From the NCBI GenBank assembly GCA_022495995.1, contig JAFEMH010000075.1:789001-853000 (forward strand): DNA of 64,000 bases, written 5' to 3'. The translations under genes and the position numbers were made by a program. Of this stretch, positions 52,211-63,899 are shown in pieces (the stretch's first letter is position 1; every line of letters starts with the position of its first letter). The stretch comes from Adenophora triphylla var. japonica. Lineage: Eukaryota > Streptophyta > Magnoliopsida > Asterales > Campanulaceae. Under the pieces are notes generated by a model, which did no database searches, was not told the DNA's origin, and worked only from the letters and a program-made list of their open reading frames with translations.

Positions 52211-54337
52211 TTTTTATTTACGTTTTTTTTATATTCATTTATTTATGATTTTCATGAGTTAAATACCCTTTTCAACTTACTGAAACCATATATTATGAAT
52301 GTTTGGTGACATGGACTTGTGAGGGCTAAAACTGTACAATTTCAAAATTTTGGTCCCAAATAAAAATATCCACAAACAAACAAATGATATTTATTAAAAT
52401 TAAATAACAATTCAAAATTAAAAATTCAAAATAGCTTTATTTAAAACTATAATTTTATTTTTTTGAACAATAAATAATAAAATTTATATTAATTTGTTTT
52501 TTTACAAAAATAATATTTCTATTGATTTGCTAAATTATTGAGGTTAAATTTTAAAATGTATATAATTAACAAATAATTTTTATAGTAATAACCCTTGAGA
52601 AAAATTTATAACAATATTTTTGAAACTTATAATAATAACCAAAATGCAAATCAAATATTTAAAGTTAATATATAAAAATGCAAAACATTATGATATTAAT
52701 TTATAAAAGGAGTTTTTACCAATAAATCTATGAGATATGTTGGAATTTATCAGTAAAAATGACACATTTCAAATTTTACCTTAGGATACATTGGTTAAAA
52801 TCTAAAACCTCGTGGAGTCCCTGAACCTCTTTATCAAATGGCAAAACTACCCCTTTTCTCTTTTTATGCGTGCTTTCTCTCTATACGCTATAGAGACGTC
52901 GATCTCTTCCGTCTCCCTTGTTTCTTCTACACACCCTAAGGTAATTCTGAATTACGTTACTCCTTCTCTTTGGCCTATTCTTGGGTTTCTGAGGTAATTC
53001 TTTTTTAGACGGAGCGAAACTGATTTTTTTTCAGTTATTTATTTAAAGAGGATTGCTCATTTTTAAAATTTGAACAAATGTGAAATTTCGAATAATTGAG
53101 AAATTCAATTATCAGTTGTTTATAAAGTTGTGGTAACTCATTTTTTTAACTTTAAACAACTGATAAATGAATTTTTCAACGTTCACAAGTGAGACATAAG
53201 TGATAAATTAGGTTATCTATTGTTTAAAAGGTATGTGACAAAGCATTTATTAACTAAATATTTATCTTTAAACATCTGACAAATGGATTTATCAATTGTT
53301 TAAAGGGTATATAACATCACACAAATGTGAAATTATACTACCGTTAAATCATACAACCGTAAACTCAATTTATATTTAAACAATTGAGAAATTGGGTATC
53401 AATTGTGAAAAATTGAGATATGAATTAATCAGTCTTTATACTCAATTATAAACAAATGAGAAATAAATGTCTCAGATTTATACTCATGTGTAAACACATG
53501 AAAAATAATTTTCTCAGATTTTTACAAGTGAAAACTGAATTTTTTGTTTCTTAAATTTGAATCATACGACGAGTGAACTTGTTTGATTCATCTTGGTAGC
53601 TATTTCATGCAGAAATTATGAACTCAACTAAACAACTTTGAACTTTTCTTAGTTGTTTTTGGAACAACTATGAAAAACAACTGTAAACTTCTCAAATTGC
53701 TCCTGATTATATGCTGATGTTAGTAGTTTGATTTGTCTTAACTATATAAATACAACGGTGGTTTCGTGTTTTATTTTGAACTTCTAAATAAGATATTTCA
53801 TTTTAAAGTTCAGAGGGAAAAATGGAACGAGAGAGAAAGGGAGTTGTCCACGCGTGCCACGTCGTTAAATGAGTGGCACATGTGTACTTTTCTCTAATTT
53901 TTCAGAGGCATGCTTGTCCACTAAAGATTATAGGATTTGATGGTCAATTTCCAAAATACGTGCACTTGTTGTCGTTTCATTTAAGATAGGGTACAATTCA
54001 GGAACTTTCCCTAGTTTCAATGATAGAGAATGATGAATATTAATTTAGTTTCTAGCAATTTGTCTCATAAAGGAGTATGTTAGCTAATTTAGTTGTGTTA
54101 ATGGTCCTTGGTTTGTCTCGATCCGTGGATCCGAATATAATGCATCTTTCAATGATAGAGAATGATGAATATTAATTTAGTTTCTACCAATAACATATTA
54201 ATGTTGCAAATTATTGTATTGAGTAGATTGAGAAAAACCGCACAAAACCATTAATTTTATTTAGGACACTAAAAGAAAAACAAATAAGTGAAATGTTTCC
54301 TTTTTGGTTCTTGGTTATTTTAGTGCATGGTTCGTGA
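52211..54337. other. long non-coding stretch
   Basis: AT-rich. 52840-52935 looks like a CT-rich leader ending in a donor-like aag|gtaatt. 53040-53520 has repeated tgagaaatt/aacaattgagaaat words. 54022-54058 is repeated at 54151-54188 (atgatagagaatgatgaata). No gene supported. Confidence 0.5.
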
Positions 54338-54353
54338 TTACTTTTTTCTATTT

Positions 54354-54537
54354 TTTTTTTTTTTTTTTGTAAGTCAATTTACTAACAAGTCCTCAATTAT
54401 CTGAAAATTCCTTAAAATTCCCCCTTGCAGCGCCTAATATTAACTATGAGTGATAATCATCCACTCTAATCACTGTGGAGCCGAACCCAGACCTCCGTGA
54501 GATGGGCCCAACAGTTCCCGCCATCGTGTTCGATGGT
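54354..54537 (-). mobile_element. tRNA-derived SINE
   Basis: On the minus strand it runs from an A-box-like TGGCGGGAACTG, through a B box GGTTCGGCTCC, to a 3' poly(A) (the T run at 54351-54370). A 16-bp duplication ttacttttttctattt lies at 54338-54353 and 54538-54553. Pol III box plus poly(A) tail plus long target duplication defines a SINE. The family is not named. Confidence 0.85.
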
Positions 54538-54655
54538 TTACTTTTTTCTATTTGATTTTTGATAGATGAGTGAAATTAATGGAAAAGGATGACAAGGCTC
54601 AATTCAATTTATTTATGTTTGTAGAGGAGTAGATCAAAGGACAACATAAAAAATC

Positions 54656-55102
54656 CTAACTCCACACATTTAGTTTCCTCCAACAAGGCATATCTGGGTA
54701 TGAATGGCAACAAAAATAAAATCCATCCGCCTTTACTAACCAAGAAGCTTCTTTTCTTCCCCACACTATACCACACATTCGATTCACCATTGTATAATTA
54801 TATACATCAAAAACAGCTTCTTCTACTCCCCAATAAAAGTGTGCAAACCAAAGAGTTGTAAACCCATTGGCACAAAATTCCCAGTTGTAGTCATCACCAG
54901 AATGAAGAATATGCATGCCATGATCTTTACCTGAATGTAAATGAAATGATATATCTTCTGAAATATTATTTTTGATATGCAATTTCCATGGTATCTTGAA
55001 ATAACAATCAATAGATGTTGTTGGGTAAACAAGACAAAATAAAATTATCAAGAAACAAATTGAATTGTCTTGTAATAAACTAAAACCACTCATGTTTGTC
55101 AC
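54656..55102 (-). CDS. S-protein homologue (plant self-incompatibility S1 family)
   Basis: A 148-residue small secreted protein. A hydrophobic signal peptide is clear at about residues 13-30 (ICFLIILFCLVYPTTS). The mature part follows the S1/SPH pattern: WKLHIKNNISEDISFHLHSG, then MHILHSGDDYNWEFCANGF, TLWFAHFYW, a tyrosine-containing VFDVYNY, and Cys residues near CGIVW, CCHSYP and PCWRKL. S-proteins are stigma self-incompatibility determinants in poppy; homologues are a large family in dicots, with mostly unknown secreted roles. Length and single-exon structure are normal for the family. The extra Cys pair CC is less usual. Neighbours are a SINE upstream in coordinates and MITEs; no operon logic applies. 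Confidence 0.88.
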   Translation of the reverse strand: MTNMSGFSLLQDNSICFLIILFCLVYPTTSIDCYFKIPWKLHIKNNISEDISFHLHSGKDHGMHILHSGDDYNWEFCANGFTTLWFAHFYWGVEEAVFDVYNYTMVNRMCGIVWGRKEASWLVKADGFYFCCHSYPDMPCWRKLNVWS

Positions 55103-55388
55103 ATAAAATGTCTTGTCTCTTGATTATGATATCATGTTTTTCTATAGGCATTTCGTTATTTTATATGCAAATACATTATATGTTAAGTCAAACATTTTTT
55201 TTTTTTTTAAAGTAAACTAGAATATTTAATGTTTAGTTAATTAAAAGTAAGCTTTTTTATGTCTCTTCTTATCTCATTGGGATAATTTCATTATTTTTTT
55301 TCATTTGATTGAGATTTGACAAAAAAAAATTATAAAACTTTACAAACTTTACTTATCTAAATGAAATTTTAAATTCTCTATTGATTTA
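55103..55388. other. 5' flank of the SPH gene
   Basis: AT-rich. On the gene strand a promoter is expected here, but I cannot point to a firm TATA box. Confidence 0.45.
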
Positions 55389-55992
55389 CTCCCTCCGTCC
55401 CACGATAATATATAAAATTTCCTTTTTGGCATCCCACAATAATATATACTCCCTCCGTCCACTTTGTTGCTTCACAGTTACTGTTCACGCGTGGATTAAG
55501 GAAAAAAATAATGATATAAATGTTGTGAGTGTAAAAGTAAAATAGGAGAGAGAATGAGTGGAGGGAATAGTAAATTATAATGGTGTTGTGAGTATTAAAA
55601 TAATGTAGGAGAGAGAATGAGTGGGATAGGGTTAATATTTTAATAATAAAAACTTTCTATTTTAGGTAAAAAAACAAAAATGTGAAGTATGTATTTTGAC
55701 GTCCAAAATAGAAAGTGTGAAGTAAGTAAGTGGACGGAGGGAGTAACTTTCTTAAAATGAAAATGAATCTTTACTATTCTCTCCACTCATTCTCTCTCCT
55801 ACATTATTTTAATACTCACATCACCATTATAATTTACTATTCTCTCCACTCGTTCTCTCTCCTATTTTATTTTCACACTCACAACACTTTCAATATAATA
55901 CTTCCTCCTTAATTTCCGTGCATTGGCAAAAGTCTATATTTCTATGGGATGGAGAGAGTACAAAAGTCTATATTTCTATGGGATGGAGGGAG
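55389..55992. mobile_element. Stowaway MITE containing another Stowaway MITE
   Basis: The outer element runs CTCCCTCCGTCCCACGATAA (55389) to ATGGGATGGAGGGAG (55992). The inner one, 55449-55743 (CTCCCTCCGTCCACTTTG ... AGTGGACGGAGGGAG), sits at a TA with TA on both sides. The outer right end also contains a short tandem duplication (caaaagtctatatttctatg twice). Confidence 0.85.
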
Positions 55993-56261
55993 TATTTAAT
56001 AAACCAACTTTTTATAACACGAGAAAACGTGATTTGAAGGGATTTACAACTTTCAGCTTTTCTATTATAATTGTTAGGCTGTCAATTAGAAATGCAATAT
56101 TACTATGCGACAAATCTAACGTTTCAAATTCACTGATTTTCAATTTTAATAATTAAACTTACTATTAAAACTTGTATCCAATTTATAACTTAAAGCAACG
56201 GGATAGTTAAATTGATATGGGCATTTTTAAAATCATAACCCATTTTTTCCTATTTTTTAGG
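55993..56261. other. non-coding, no feature seen
   Basis: AT-rich; tcaattagaaatgcaatatt at 56079 recalls the dispersed segment at 37178. Confidence 0.45.
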
Positions 56262-57576
56262 GAGTTGATCTTATAAAAATGCGTTTTCTTTTATAAGATT
56301 AAGAAAAAACCATTTTTACAGTGATAGTTAATAATACATGTACTAATACTCTTCACACTGATACTTTTTTATAATAACACTGACATTTTTTCAAGGTTTT
56401 AAAAATCGCTAGGCGGCGAGGCCGGGCCTAGCGCCTAGAGCGCCTAGGCGGGGCCGAGGCGGAGCCTAGGCGGATTTACACACATTTTTATATATATTTC
56501 ATAGTTTTTGTCCATAGTGACAAATTCAAGAGGATAAATGTATAAATCTTGAACAACTCAACTATGGGTCAGGGCATTTCGGTCATTGAACCATAACATT
56601 AGAAGACGGCGTCATTTCTCAAAACCCTAACATAAAGTATATAAAGTCTGGAAAAAACCCTACTGAAAAGAAACCCTAAAACTGCAAAATTACGAAAAGG
56701 TCCAAAACAATGAAAAAACGGATAAAAACTTCAGAAGGCCGTTTGAGGCCCTTAGAAGCGTTTTTTGGCCTATTTATGGGCCGCCCAAGGGGCATAGCCC
56801 AATGACTTTTGTTCCTCTCGAAAAGACGGTCGTTTTGATATGATGTGCGTCCCGTAACTCCTCCGGAATCAAAAGTTACACCCGTTACGGTCGAACGCAT
56901 CTAAAAACTCGAACGCCAACTCTTCGACCGCCTAGACCGCCCAATCCTGCCTAGGCCCCGCCTAGCCCCGCCTAGTCCCGCCTAATCCCGCCCAGCCCGC
57001 TCAGCCGCCTAGACCGCCTAGCCCGCCTAGCCCCGCCTGGCCCGCCTAGCGCCTAATTGCCCCGCCTAGCCTAAAGTCGCGGCACCTCCGGCCGCCTAGC
57101 CGCTAGCGCCAGCTAAAGTGCGCCTAGGCCGATTTTTAGAACACTGCATTTTTTTTACCCTACACTGGTACTCTTTTATACTGGTACTTAATAATACATA
57201 CACTGAGACTATTCACACACTGACATTTGTTTACACTAACACTGGCACTTTTTTACACTGACACTTAATAATACATGCACTGACAATATTTACACAGACA
57301 TTTTTTTACACTTACACTGACACTTTTTTACAATAACAATTACACTTTTTACACTGCCACTTAATAATAAATGTAATGACACTCTTTACACTGTCACTTT
57401 GTTACAATAACACCGACACTTTTTTACACCGGCACTTAATAATACATAAATTGACACTCTTTACACTGATACTTTGTTACACTAACACTAGCACTAGCAC
57501 TAGCCGGAGAAATAAAACATGTTTTTTCTAATTTTAATGAAAAACGATTTTTTTTTTTTTTTTTTAAGATTTTGGC
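56262..57576 (+). mobile_element. hairpin-ended MULE, copy C, with hAT inside
   Basis: 9-bp duplication with one mismatch (ttttttagg/ttttttaga, 56253-56261 and 57577-57585). Left end GAGTTGATCTTATAAAAATG, degenerate ACGCGT core; right end AAGATTTTGGC. The interior is a cactggcact-like array in the same style as copies B and D, interrupted by a hAT element. Confidence 0.75.
56392..57146. mobile_element. hAT-like element rich in GCCTAG
   Basis: Ends CAAGGTTTTAAAAATCG / CGATTTTTAGAACACTG with an 8-bp duplication CATTTTTT (56384-56391 and 57147-57154). Both flanking zones are packed with cgcctagg-type words. Related in composition to 34302-34677. The middle (56500-56900) is unique sequence, AT-rich in its first half, with no recognised gene. 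Confidence 0.8.
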
Positions 57577-58053
57577 TTTTTTAGAAAAAAGTAAGTTTTT
57601 CATAAGATTTTATATATGAACATATCAAAAATAGTTTTTATAAGGATAATTGTATTTTCATTAAAAAAAACTATTAAAGGTTAACTTGAATTGACCAAAA
57701 TATTAAAGTATAATTATATTTTTAGAATGAGGTGACTATCAAGTTTGTAAAAAAAATAATAATAATAATAAGGACCCATTTATAAAGTTTTACTCCATAA
57801 AATTTACTATTTAGAAAAAAAAATCTGAATGGCAAGATTATCAAAATTTTATTTACCCATAATTCACTATTTTTAAAGTGTCACTATTTTCCCAAATTTC
57901 ACATTTTTTTTAATTTTCCCATAAGGATTAAAAAATACATGTCCGGTCTTAAGGATAAAGGATGTGTAATACTCCCTCCGTCCCTAAATTTCACATTTTT
58001 TTTAATTGTCCCACTTGAAAATTATTGATAATATACACCGCCGTTATGTAATA
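57577..58053. other. non-coding, with half of a Stowaway MITE
   Basis: 57972 onward begins CTCCCTCCGTCCCTAAAT but has no own right end before the next MITE. The words tgtcactattttcccaaatt at 57886 recur at 58189. Confidence 0.6.
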
Positions 58054-58179
58054 CTCCGTCTCTAAATGTTACAAGTTTTGAAAATTTAGTGATTTTGAAG
58101 CTTTAATTTTGGAAATGAGACTAACTTTTTGAAACAAAAGAAAAGGGGAAATGGGACAAACATTTAGGGACGGAGGGAG
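58054..58179. mobile_element. short Stowaway MITE
   Basis: CTCCGTCTCTAAATGTTAC ... CATTTAGGGACGGAGGGAG followed by TA; about 126 bp. Confidence 0.75.
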
Positions 58180-58570
58180 TATTTAAAGTGTCACTATTTT
58201 CCCAAATTTCACATTTTTTTTAATATCAAATTATCAATTAATAAATTTGAAATTAGGAATTTAGTTGTCGGTTATTCTTTTATGATTTCCTTAAATTAAA
58301 TCTGGATTTTTTTTAGTGTTTCCTATTGTTGTGTTTTGATTTACTATTAGTTTTGTGATATTTTCAGTACTTTTTAATATTCTTTGTCATTTAATAAGTT
58401 TTCCTCCCTTTCCTAGAGAGTAGTTGTTTTATCCTTCGCTTGTTTTTGTTTGTTTGTAGGATTTTAATTGCAATGCAATCTCGGATAACGAATCTCGCAC
58501 TATCTTATGATGAATTTGATGCCTAGTTTTTTTATTACACAAATATATTTTGTGGATTTTAAGATGGTCG
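58180..58570. other. non-coding, no feature seen
   Basis: AT-rich host or old transposon sequence without ORFs. Confidence 0.45.
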
Positions 58571-59194
58571 CAGGGGCGGAGCCAGGAATCGGCCGAGGGG
58601 GGGGCAAGATTACACGGGGGTTCGGGGGCAGCGTCCCCGAAAAAAAATTTTCGGGTCGGACAAGTAAAAAATGGGTCGGATCCATGAAATACAATGTATT
58701 TTAGTTAACAAAAATGATAAAAGTAAATAATTCAAAAAACGATTGAAATAATGTTGAATACTGCAAACAATTTATTAAAATATATTACTCGTACAAAAAA
58801 GAAAATCAAATTTGCTAATTAAACTTGGGATAATAGGAAGAAAGACCAAAAACAAAAAAATGGGAAAAGCCTAACTAATTAATTAAGATTGAAAAAATGT
58901 GAGGAAATTAGGAGAAAGAGAAAAACAAAACTGTTAAGAGAAAGAATAGCAAAGATGGAAGACAAATAAAATTAATTGAAAATGTAGGTAGCAGGGTTCG
59001 ATCATGGACCAAAGGCTTTAACTTCACCCCTTCTACCGCTGAACCACACCACTCACTGGTATTAATCTTGAAGTTAATTATATATATACATATATAACAA
59101 AAATATGGGGGGGGCAAAAAAAAAAATTTCCACTGCATTTCCGCCGCTGGGGGGGGCGAGTGCCCCCTCCTGCCCCCCCCTGGCTCCGCCCCTG
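58571..59194. mobile_element. hAT non-autonomous element, CAGGGGCGGAGCC family
   Basis: Inverted ends CAGGGGCGGAGCCAGG / CCTGGCTCCGCCCCTG and a perfect 8-bp duplication GATGGTCG (58563-58570 and 59195-59202). 624 bp, no transposase. The sharp ends and unbroken duplication suggest recent insertion. Confidence 0.95.
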
Positions 59195-59202
59195 GATGGT
59201 CG

Positions 59203-59708
59203 GTAGACATTTTCTCATCGATCTGGATTCTCTAGTATGTTGAGTGCTTAGAGTAAAATATTATTCAAGAAGATACTTCTTACATTTCGAATCGAGGCGT
59301 TGTCGAATTTTATTTCAAGTGAAATCCGATTATGTCAAGAATTAGATCAGAAGGGTCGTTATTGTAGGTTAAGCCATGGAACTACTAATGATTTTTGGGA
59401 TGAGCTTCCGTCATTTGTGGAATGTCAATCTCTTTTTTTATTGTGAATTCATTTGATTTTGTCGTTGTTCAAAAATAAAGTGTCACTATTCTAATAAAAT
59501 AAGTTATCATTTAATAAGAAAACCCATTTACTATTATTTTTACTAATAATTTAAAACCATTAGTTAGTGTTACATAAATATATCAAATTTAATTTCTATA
59601 ATCAAGCATATCTTCGTAATATTACAAAAACAGGTCGATAAAGATGAAAAAAAACTGAAAGGAAAAAAAAACATTTATAGCCTCTATAGCCTTAACAAAT
59701 AGTTTCAT
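59203..59708. other. non-coding, no feature seen
   Basis: Starts with sequence that continues 58560 after the hAT element is removed. No gene recognised. Confidence 0.5.
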
Positions 59709-60182
59709 GAGTTGTTCTTACAAAAAACCCGTTTTTTTTCTAAGTTTAGAAAAAACGTGTTTTACATTGGCACTTCATAACACTAACACTGACACTTTTT
59801 TACACTGTCACTTTTTTAGACTAACATTGGCACTTTTTTACACTGGCACTTAATATACATGCACTGACACTTTTTTACACTGGCACTTTGTTACACTAAC
59901 ACTGGCACTTTGTTACACTAACACTGACACTTTTTACACTGGCACTTAATATACATGCACTGGCACTTTTTTACACTGGCACTTTGTTACACTAACACTG
60001 TCACTTTGTTAAATTGGCACTGACACTTTTTACACTGCACTTTGTTAAACTGACACTGGCATTTTTTTACACTAGCATTTTGTTACACTGGCACTTTGTT
60101 AAACTGGCACTGGCACTAACGAGAAAAACAAAACACGTTTTTTCTAAGCTTAAGGAAAAACGTATTTTTTGTAAGATTTTGC
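59709..60182 (+). mobile_element. hairpin-ended MULE, copy D (smallest)
   Basis: 9-bp duplication with one mismatch (tagtttcat/tagttccat, 59700-59708 and 60183-60191). Left end GAGTTGTTCTTAC plus hairpin with gaaaaaacgtgtttt; right end with aaaacacgttttttctaagc and GTAAGATTTTGC. The interior is almost only the cactggcact array. Confidence 0.85.
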
Positions 60183-60382
60183 TAGTTCCATATGTTCCTA
60201 AATTATTGTATATTTTGTTCAAAAAAAATATTCCTAAAGAAATATTATTCTTTTAGTGTGTTTAATTAAACGTTTACACTTATAACTTTGGGAGAATTGT
60301 GTTCAAATTTTTTTAGCTTTTATTTTTCTTCCACATAGTTTATAATTATTATAACAATTGAAATTTGAATAATAACAATTAA
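60183..60382. other. non-coding, no feature seen
   Basis: AT-rich. Confidence 0.45.
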
Positions 60383-61020
60383 TTATAATTGTTTATGAGT
60401 TAAATTCAATTCTTTTTCTTCTCTCAGCATTTTCTTTGGCCAGCTGAGAGGGGGGGGTTTCTGGATAGGTTTGGTTGAGGTAGGTGTTTGGGATTTTTGG
60501 ATAGGAGGTTGAGAGGTTGATTTTCTGGTTGTCTTTCTAGGTCTAATTGGAGGAGAGGTTGAGGGTTTAGCCTGCTGAACAGAGGCATTGAGGCGTGGAT
60601 TAGGTGGGCAAGGCCGGTTTAGGTTCATCGGTCGGTTTCCTCTTAGCCGGTAAGGTGGTAGCCATTTGGGAGGATTCAGGCAAATCGGTTTTCTTCACTT
60701 TAGGCTTATATGCCTTCTTCTTCTTCTCAACCGGTTGAGGGCTCACCGGTTGCAACAACATTACCAGTAGAGGGCTTGGCTTCTCTAGCAATCCTTGCCT
60801 GATCAGCCTTGCCAAATGCTTTGACAAAAGATTTTGGGTAGCTGGGCTGATCGGCTGATGCAACTGTAACAACTGGGATTCTCCTCAACACTCTAATTAT
60901 CAACAAGTAGTGGCAAGGTTTGGCCTTGTTGGCTCTAGCAAGTGGCTTTTCTTTCTAAAATTTCTTGAAAGCCACAAGAATGATTCTGTAGATGAATGCA
61001 CACCAGTTGAAGTCCTTCTA
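60383..61020 (-). pseudogene. degenerate Pro/Lys-rich coding remnant
   Basis: On the minus strand, KDFNWCAFIYRIILVAFKKF (about 61012), then RVLRRIPVVTVASADQPSYP and SFVKAFGKADQARIAREAKP, shift frame into EKKKKAYKPKVKKTDLPESS and finally NLNRPCPPNPRLNASVQQAK. The order (folded part, then basic and proline-rich tail) and the frame changes suggest a decayed transposon-related or host protein. I cannot assign the family; retroelement 3' ORF is one guess. Confidence 0.4.
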
Positions 61021-61103
61021 GAAAATGATGGCATGTAATATCCAGAAATAATAATAATCATATTAATAAATAAATAAATAAATAAAAATTAAACAGTGAG
61101 CCA

Positions 61104-61644
<541 letters not shown>

Positions 61645-61647
61645 GAG

Positions 61648-62057
61648 AGAGATGACAAATTAAATACGACTTATATTTTGAGAAACACATTATTATTTAT
61701 AGAAACAATCAGACTATTATCCACTTCCTTTCCAGTTTATTGTCCGAAGATACGAACTAATTAGTGAAACTTATTTTGAATTTGGGAGAGGAGGAAACCA
61801 AATGGTAACAAGTATATAAAACTCTCATTTTGGTATCCAATTTGAAAATGCACAATTCTAAAAATGATTTTTTTAATATTTATTTATTCATGAGACTTAC
61901 TTGTCATACTCACAATTACTATCTACTTAATCTCCCTACATCACTTTCTCTCTTTTACTTTACTTTTCATACTTACAATTCTTAATTCATTATATATTTT
62001 TCTTAATTCTCATGCAAAACCTATTTTGTACATTTTCAAATCAGACGAAGGGAGTGT
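61648..62057. repeat. direct duplication, copy 1 (copy 2 at 63549-63899), contains a MITE
   Basis: gatgacaaattaaatacgac onward matches 63549 closely, with a segment of about 60 bp (61760-61815) missing from the second copy. 61818-62055 is the inverted MITE family seen at 19554 and 37354, ending gacgaagggagtg. Confidence 0.88.
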
Positions 62058-62139
62058 TACAAGGGTGTACAATTACAGAAAATAAAATAAGATACAATTA
62101 ATAAAAACTGAAAATACTAAATTAGAAGTTGTTGAAATT

Positions 62140-62985
62140 GCAGCCCAATGAAATCACTGTCTCCTTGAGACATATTCGATCCCTCACCGAGTGTGCTTGA
62201 GTTTTCTTGGATCGCTTGTCTCCCAGGATAGAACGTGCGGACCGGGGGCACTTTGCACCTAAAGTTCCCGGCGAGCTGAACTGTGCTTGGACTAGATCAC
62301 CTCTTCTTCTATATGCAAGCTAGGAGGCCAAGGAAGAATCAACAAGATGCAACAAGGTGATATGGAGGAGGATTTGCAGAAAAAACCAAGTGCTTTTCTC
62401 TGTTGTGTTTTTTCAAGTAGTTCCAAGTTGTACCCAAGTAATCTCAAATGTTGTTAACAAACAACTATTTAAAGATTTCAATCAACCAAGAAAAAACTGA
62501 AAATCAATGGTTTTAATTAAGTAATAAAATGTAATAAAAAATTTTATTACGAATATTAAACACCATTAATTCAAAATCATTAGCCATAATGATTTCCGTT
62601 TCAGTTTTCTACATTTAATACTGGTTTCAATGTCTCGCCTCAGATCTGCCGGCAGTCTACTTAGTACTCTGCCGGCCGAGCAAGGCATATGCCTCGGCCG
62701 AGCCAAGTTGTCCAGAAACTTGGGACCTTCTGTCACGCTATGCTCAGCCGAGTCAACAACCTGCTCGGCCGAGCACCTCAGAAAAATTCAAGACCATTTT
62801 TGATTTACAAAATCAAAATTTATTTGGCCAAATTCTTTGAGCATTTATATTTAATTCATCCAAAACCCATTTTGGACAATTAAATATTTTATTTTCACAA
62901 ACACAAACCAATTAAGTAATTTGACAAAATTACCTTTTAGAAATTAATCCATTAATTTCCTTCAAAACACACTATTTTTCCAATA
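62140..62985 (-). repeat. probable copia LTR, minus strand
   Basis: On the minus strand a polypurine-like tgtgggggat (plus strand atcccccaca, 62986-62995) is followed by TATTGGAAAAATAGTGTG, as copia LTRs follow the tract. The far end is placed near 62140 only approximately. The LTR carries palindromic gctcggccgagc words (62660-62780). Confidence 0.55.
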
Positions 62986-63548
62986 ATCCCCCACATGAAG
63001 GAAATTCATGAGGATAGGTGATAAAGTCCTATAGCCAAAACCCGTAGGATAGGGTAGGGGTTTGCCCTTTGAACCTTCCCTTGTAAAAGCATATTTACTC
63101 TACTCGCTAATCAGTAGACACGATGTCCTTGAACTGCTAGCTTTTTGTGTAGCCGATCATATACTTTACACAGGTATCTCCCTAACACAATTCAGCTCTC
63201 ATAGCTGTGTCCATTAATGGCCCTGGATCACAATGCCTGGTTCTGTGAGAAGGTCTAAGAATTGAGCCTCACACAATTCTCCTCGAAGCGGCCTCTACTT
63301 CTTTCTCACATAGGTGATTCTTTTAAGTAACCCATTTTACTTCACATAAGAATCATTAAAAGCCATAGGCTTAACCTCATTCATCTCGGGATGTCACTTT
63401 AAGGAATGAGTATAGGGTTGACCCTCACAGTGACACTACAAGTCTTTAAACAGTTAGGTTGTCCCTTTAAACCTAGATCTTGAGATCTCTAGTCAACTAG
63501 GTTGAGTTTTCCGCTGTGTTTAACTACTCAAGAGGTTGTTATCTTGAG
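62986..63548 (-). other. copia 3' internal non-coding region, minus strand
   Basis: Sequence right of the polypurine tract, without ORFs. It resembles the untranslated stretch between pol and the 3' LTR of plant copia elements. No pol is left in the window. Confidence 0.45.
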
Positions 63549-63899
63549 ATGACAAATTAAATACGACTTATATTATGAGAAACACATTATTATTTATAGA
63601 AACAATCAGACTATTATCCACTTCCTTTCCAGTTTATTGTCTGAAGATACGAATTAGTAAAACTCTCATTTTGGTATCCAATTTGAAAATGTGCAATCCT
63701 AAAAATAATTTTTTTAATATTTATTTATTTATGAGACTTACTTGTCATATTCACAATTACTATTCACTTACTCTCCCTACATCATTTTCTCTCTTTTATC
63801 TCACTTTTCATACTTACAATACTTATTTCATTATACATTTTCCTTAATTCTCATGCAAAACCTATTTTGTACATTTTCAAATGGGACGAAGGGAGTATT
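63549..63899. repeat. direct duplication, copy 2, contains a MITE
   Basis: Second copy of 61648-62057. The MITE part (about 63660-63897) ends gggacgaagggagta. Confidence 0.88.

Noticed and set aside
52840..52995. Leader-like stretch and short ORF suggesting a host first exon
   Set aside because: No downstream exon or recognisable protein; composition alone is not enough.
58990..59055. tRNA-like boxes (ggttcgatc on plus, tggttcagcgg on minus) in the hAT element
   Set aside because: The A-like and B-like boxes lie on opposite strands and no cloverleaf can be drawn, so it is neither a tRNA nor a SINE.
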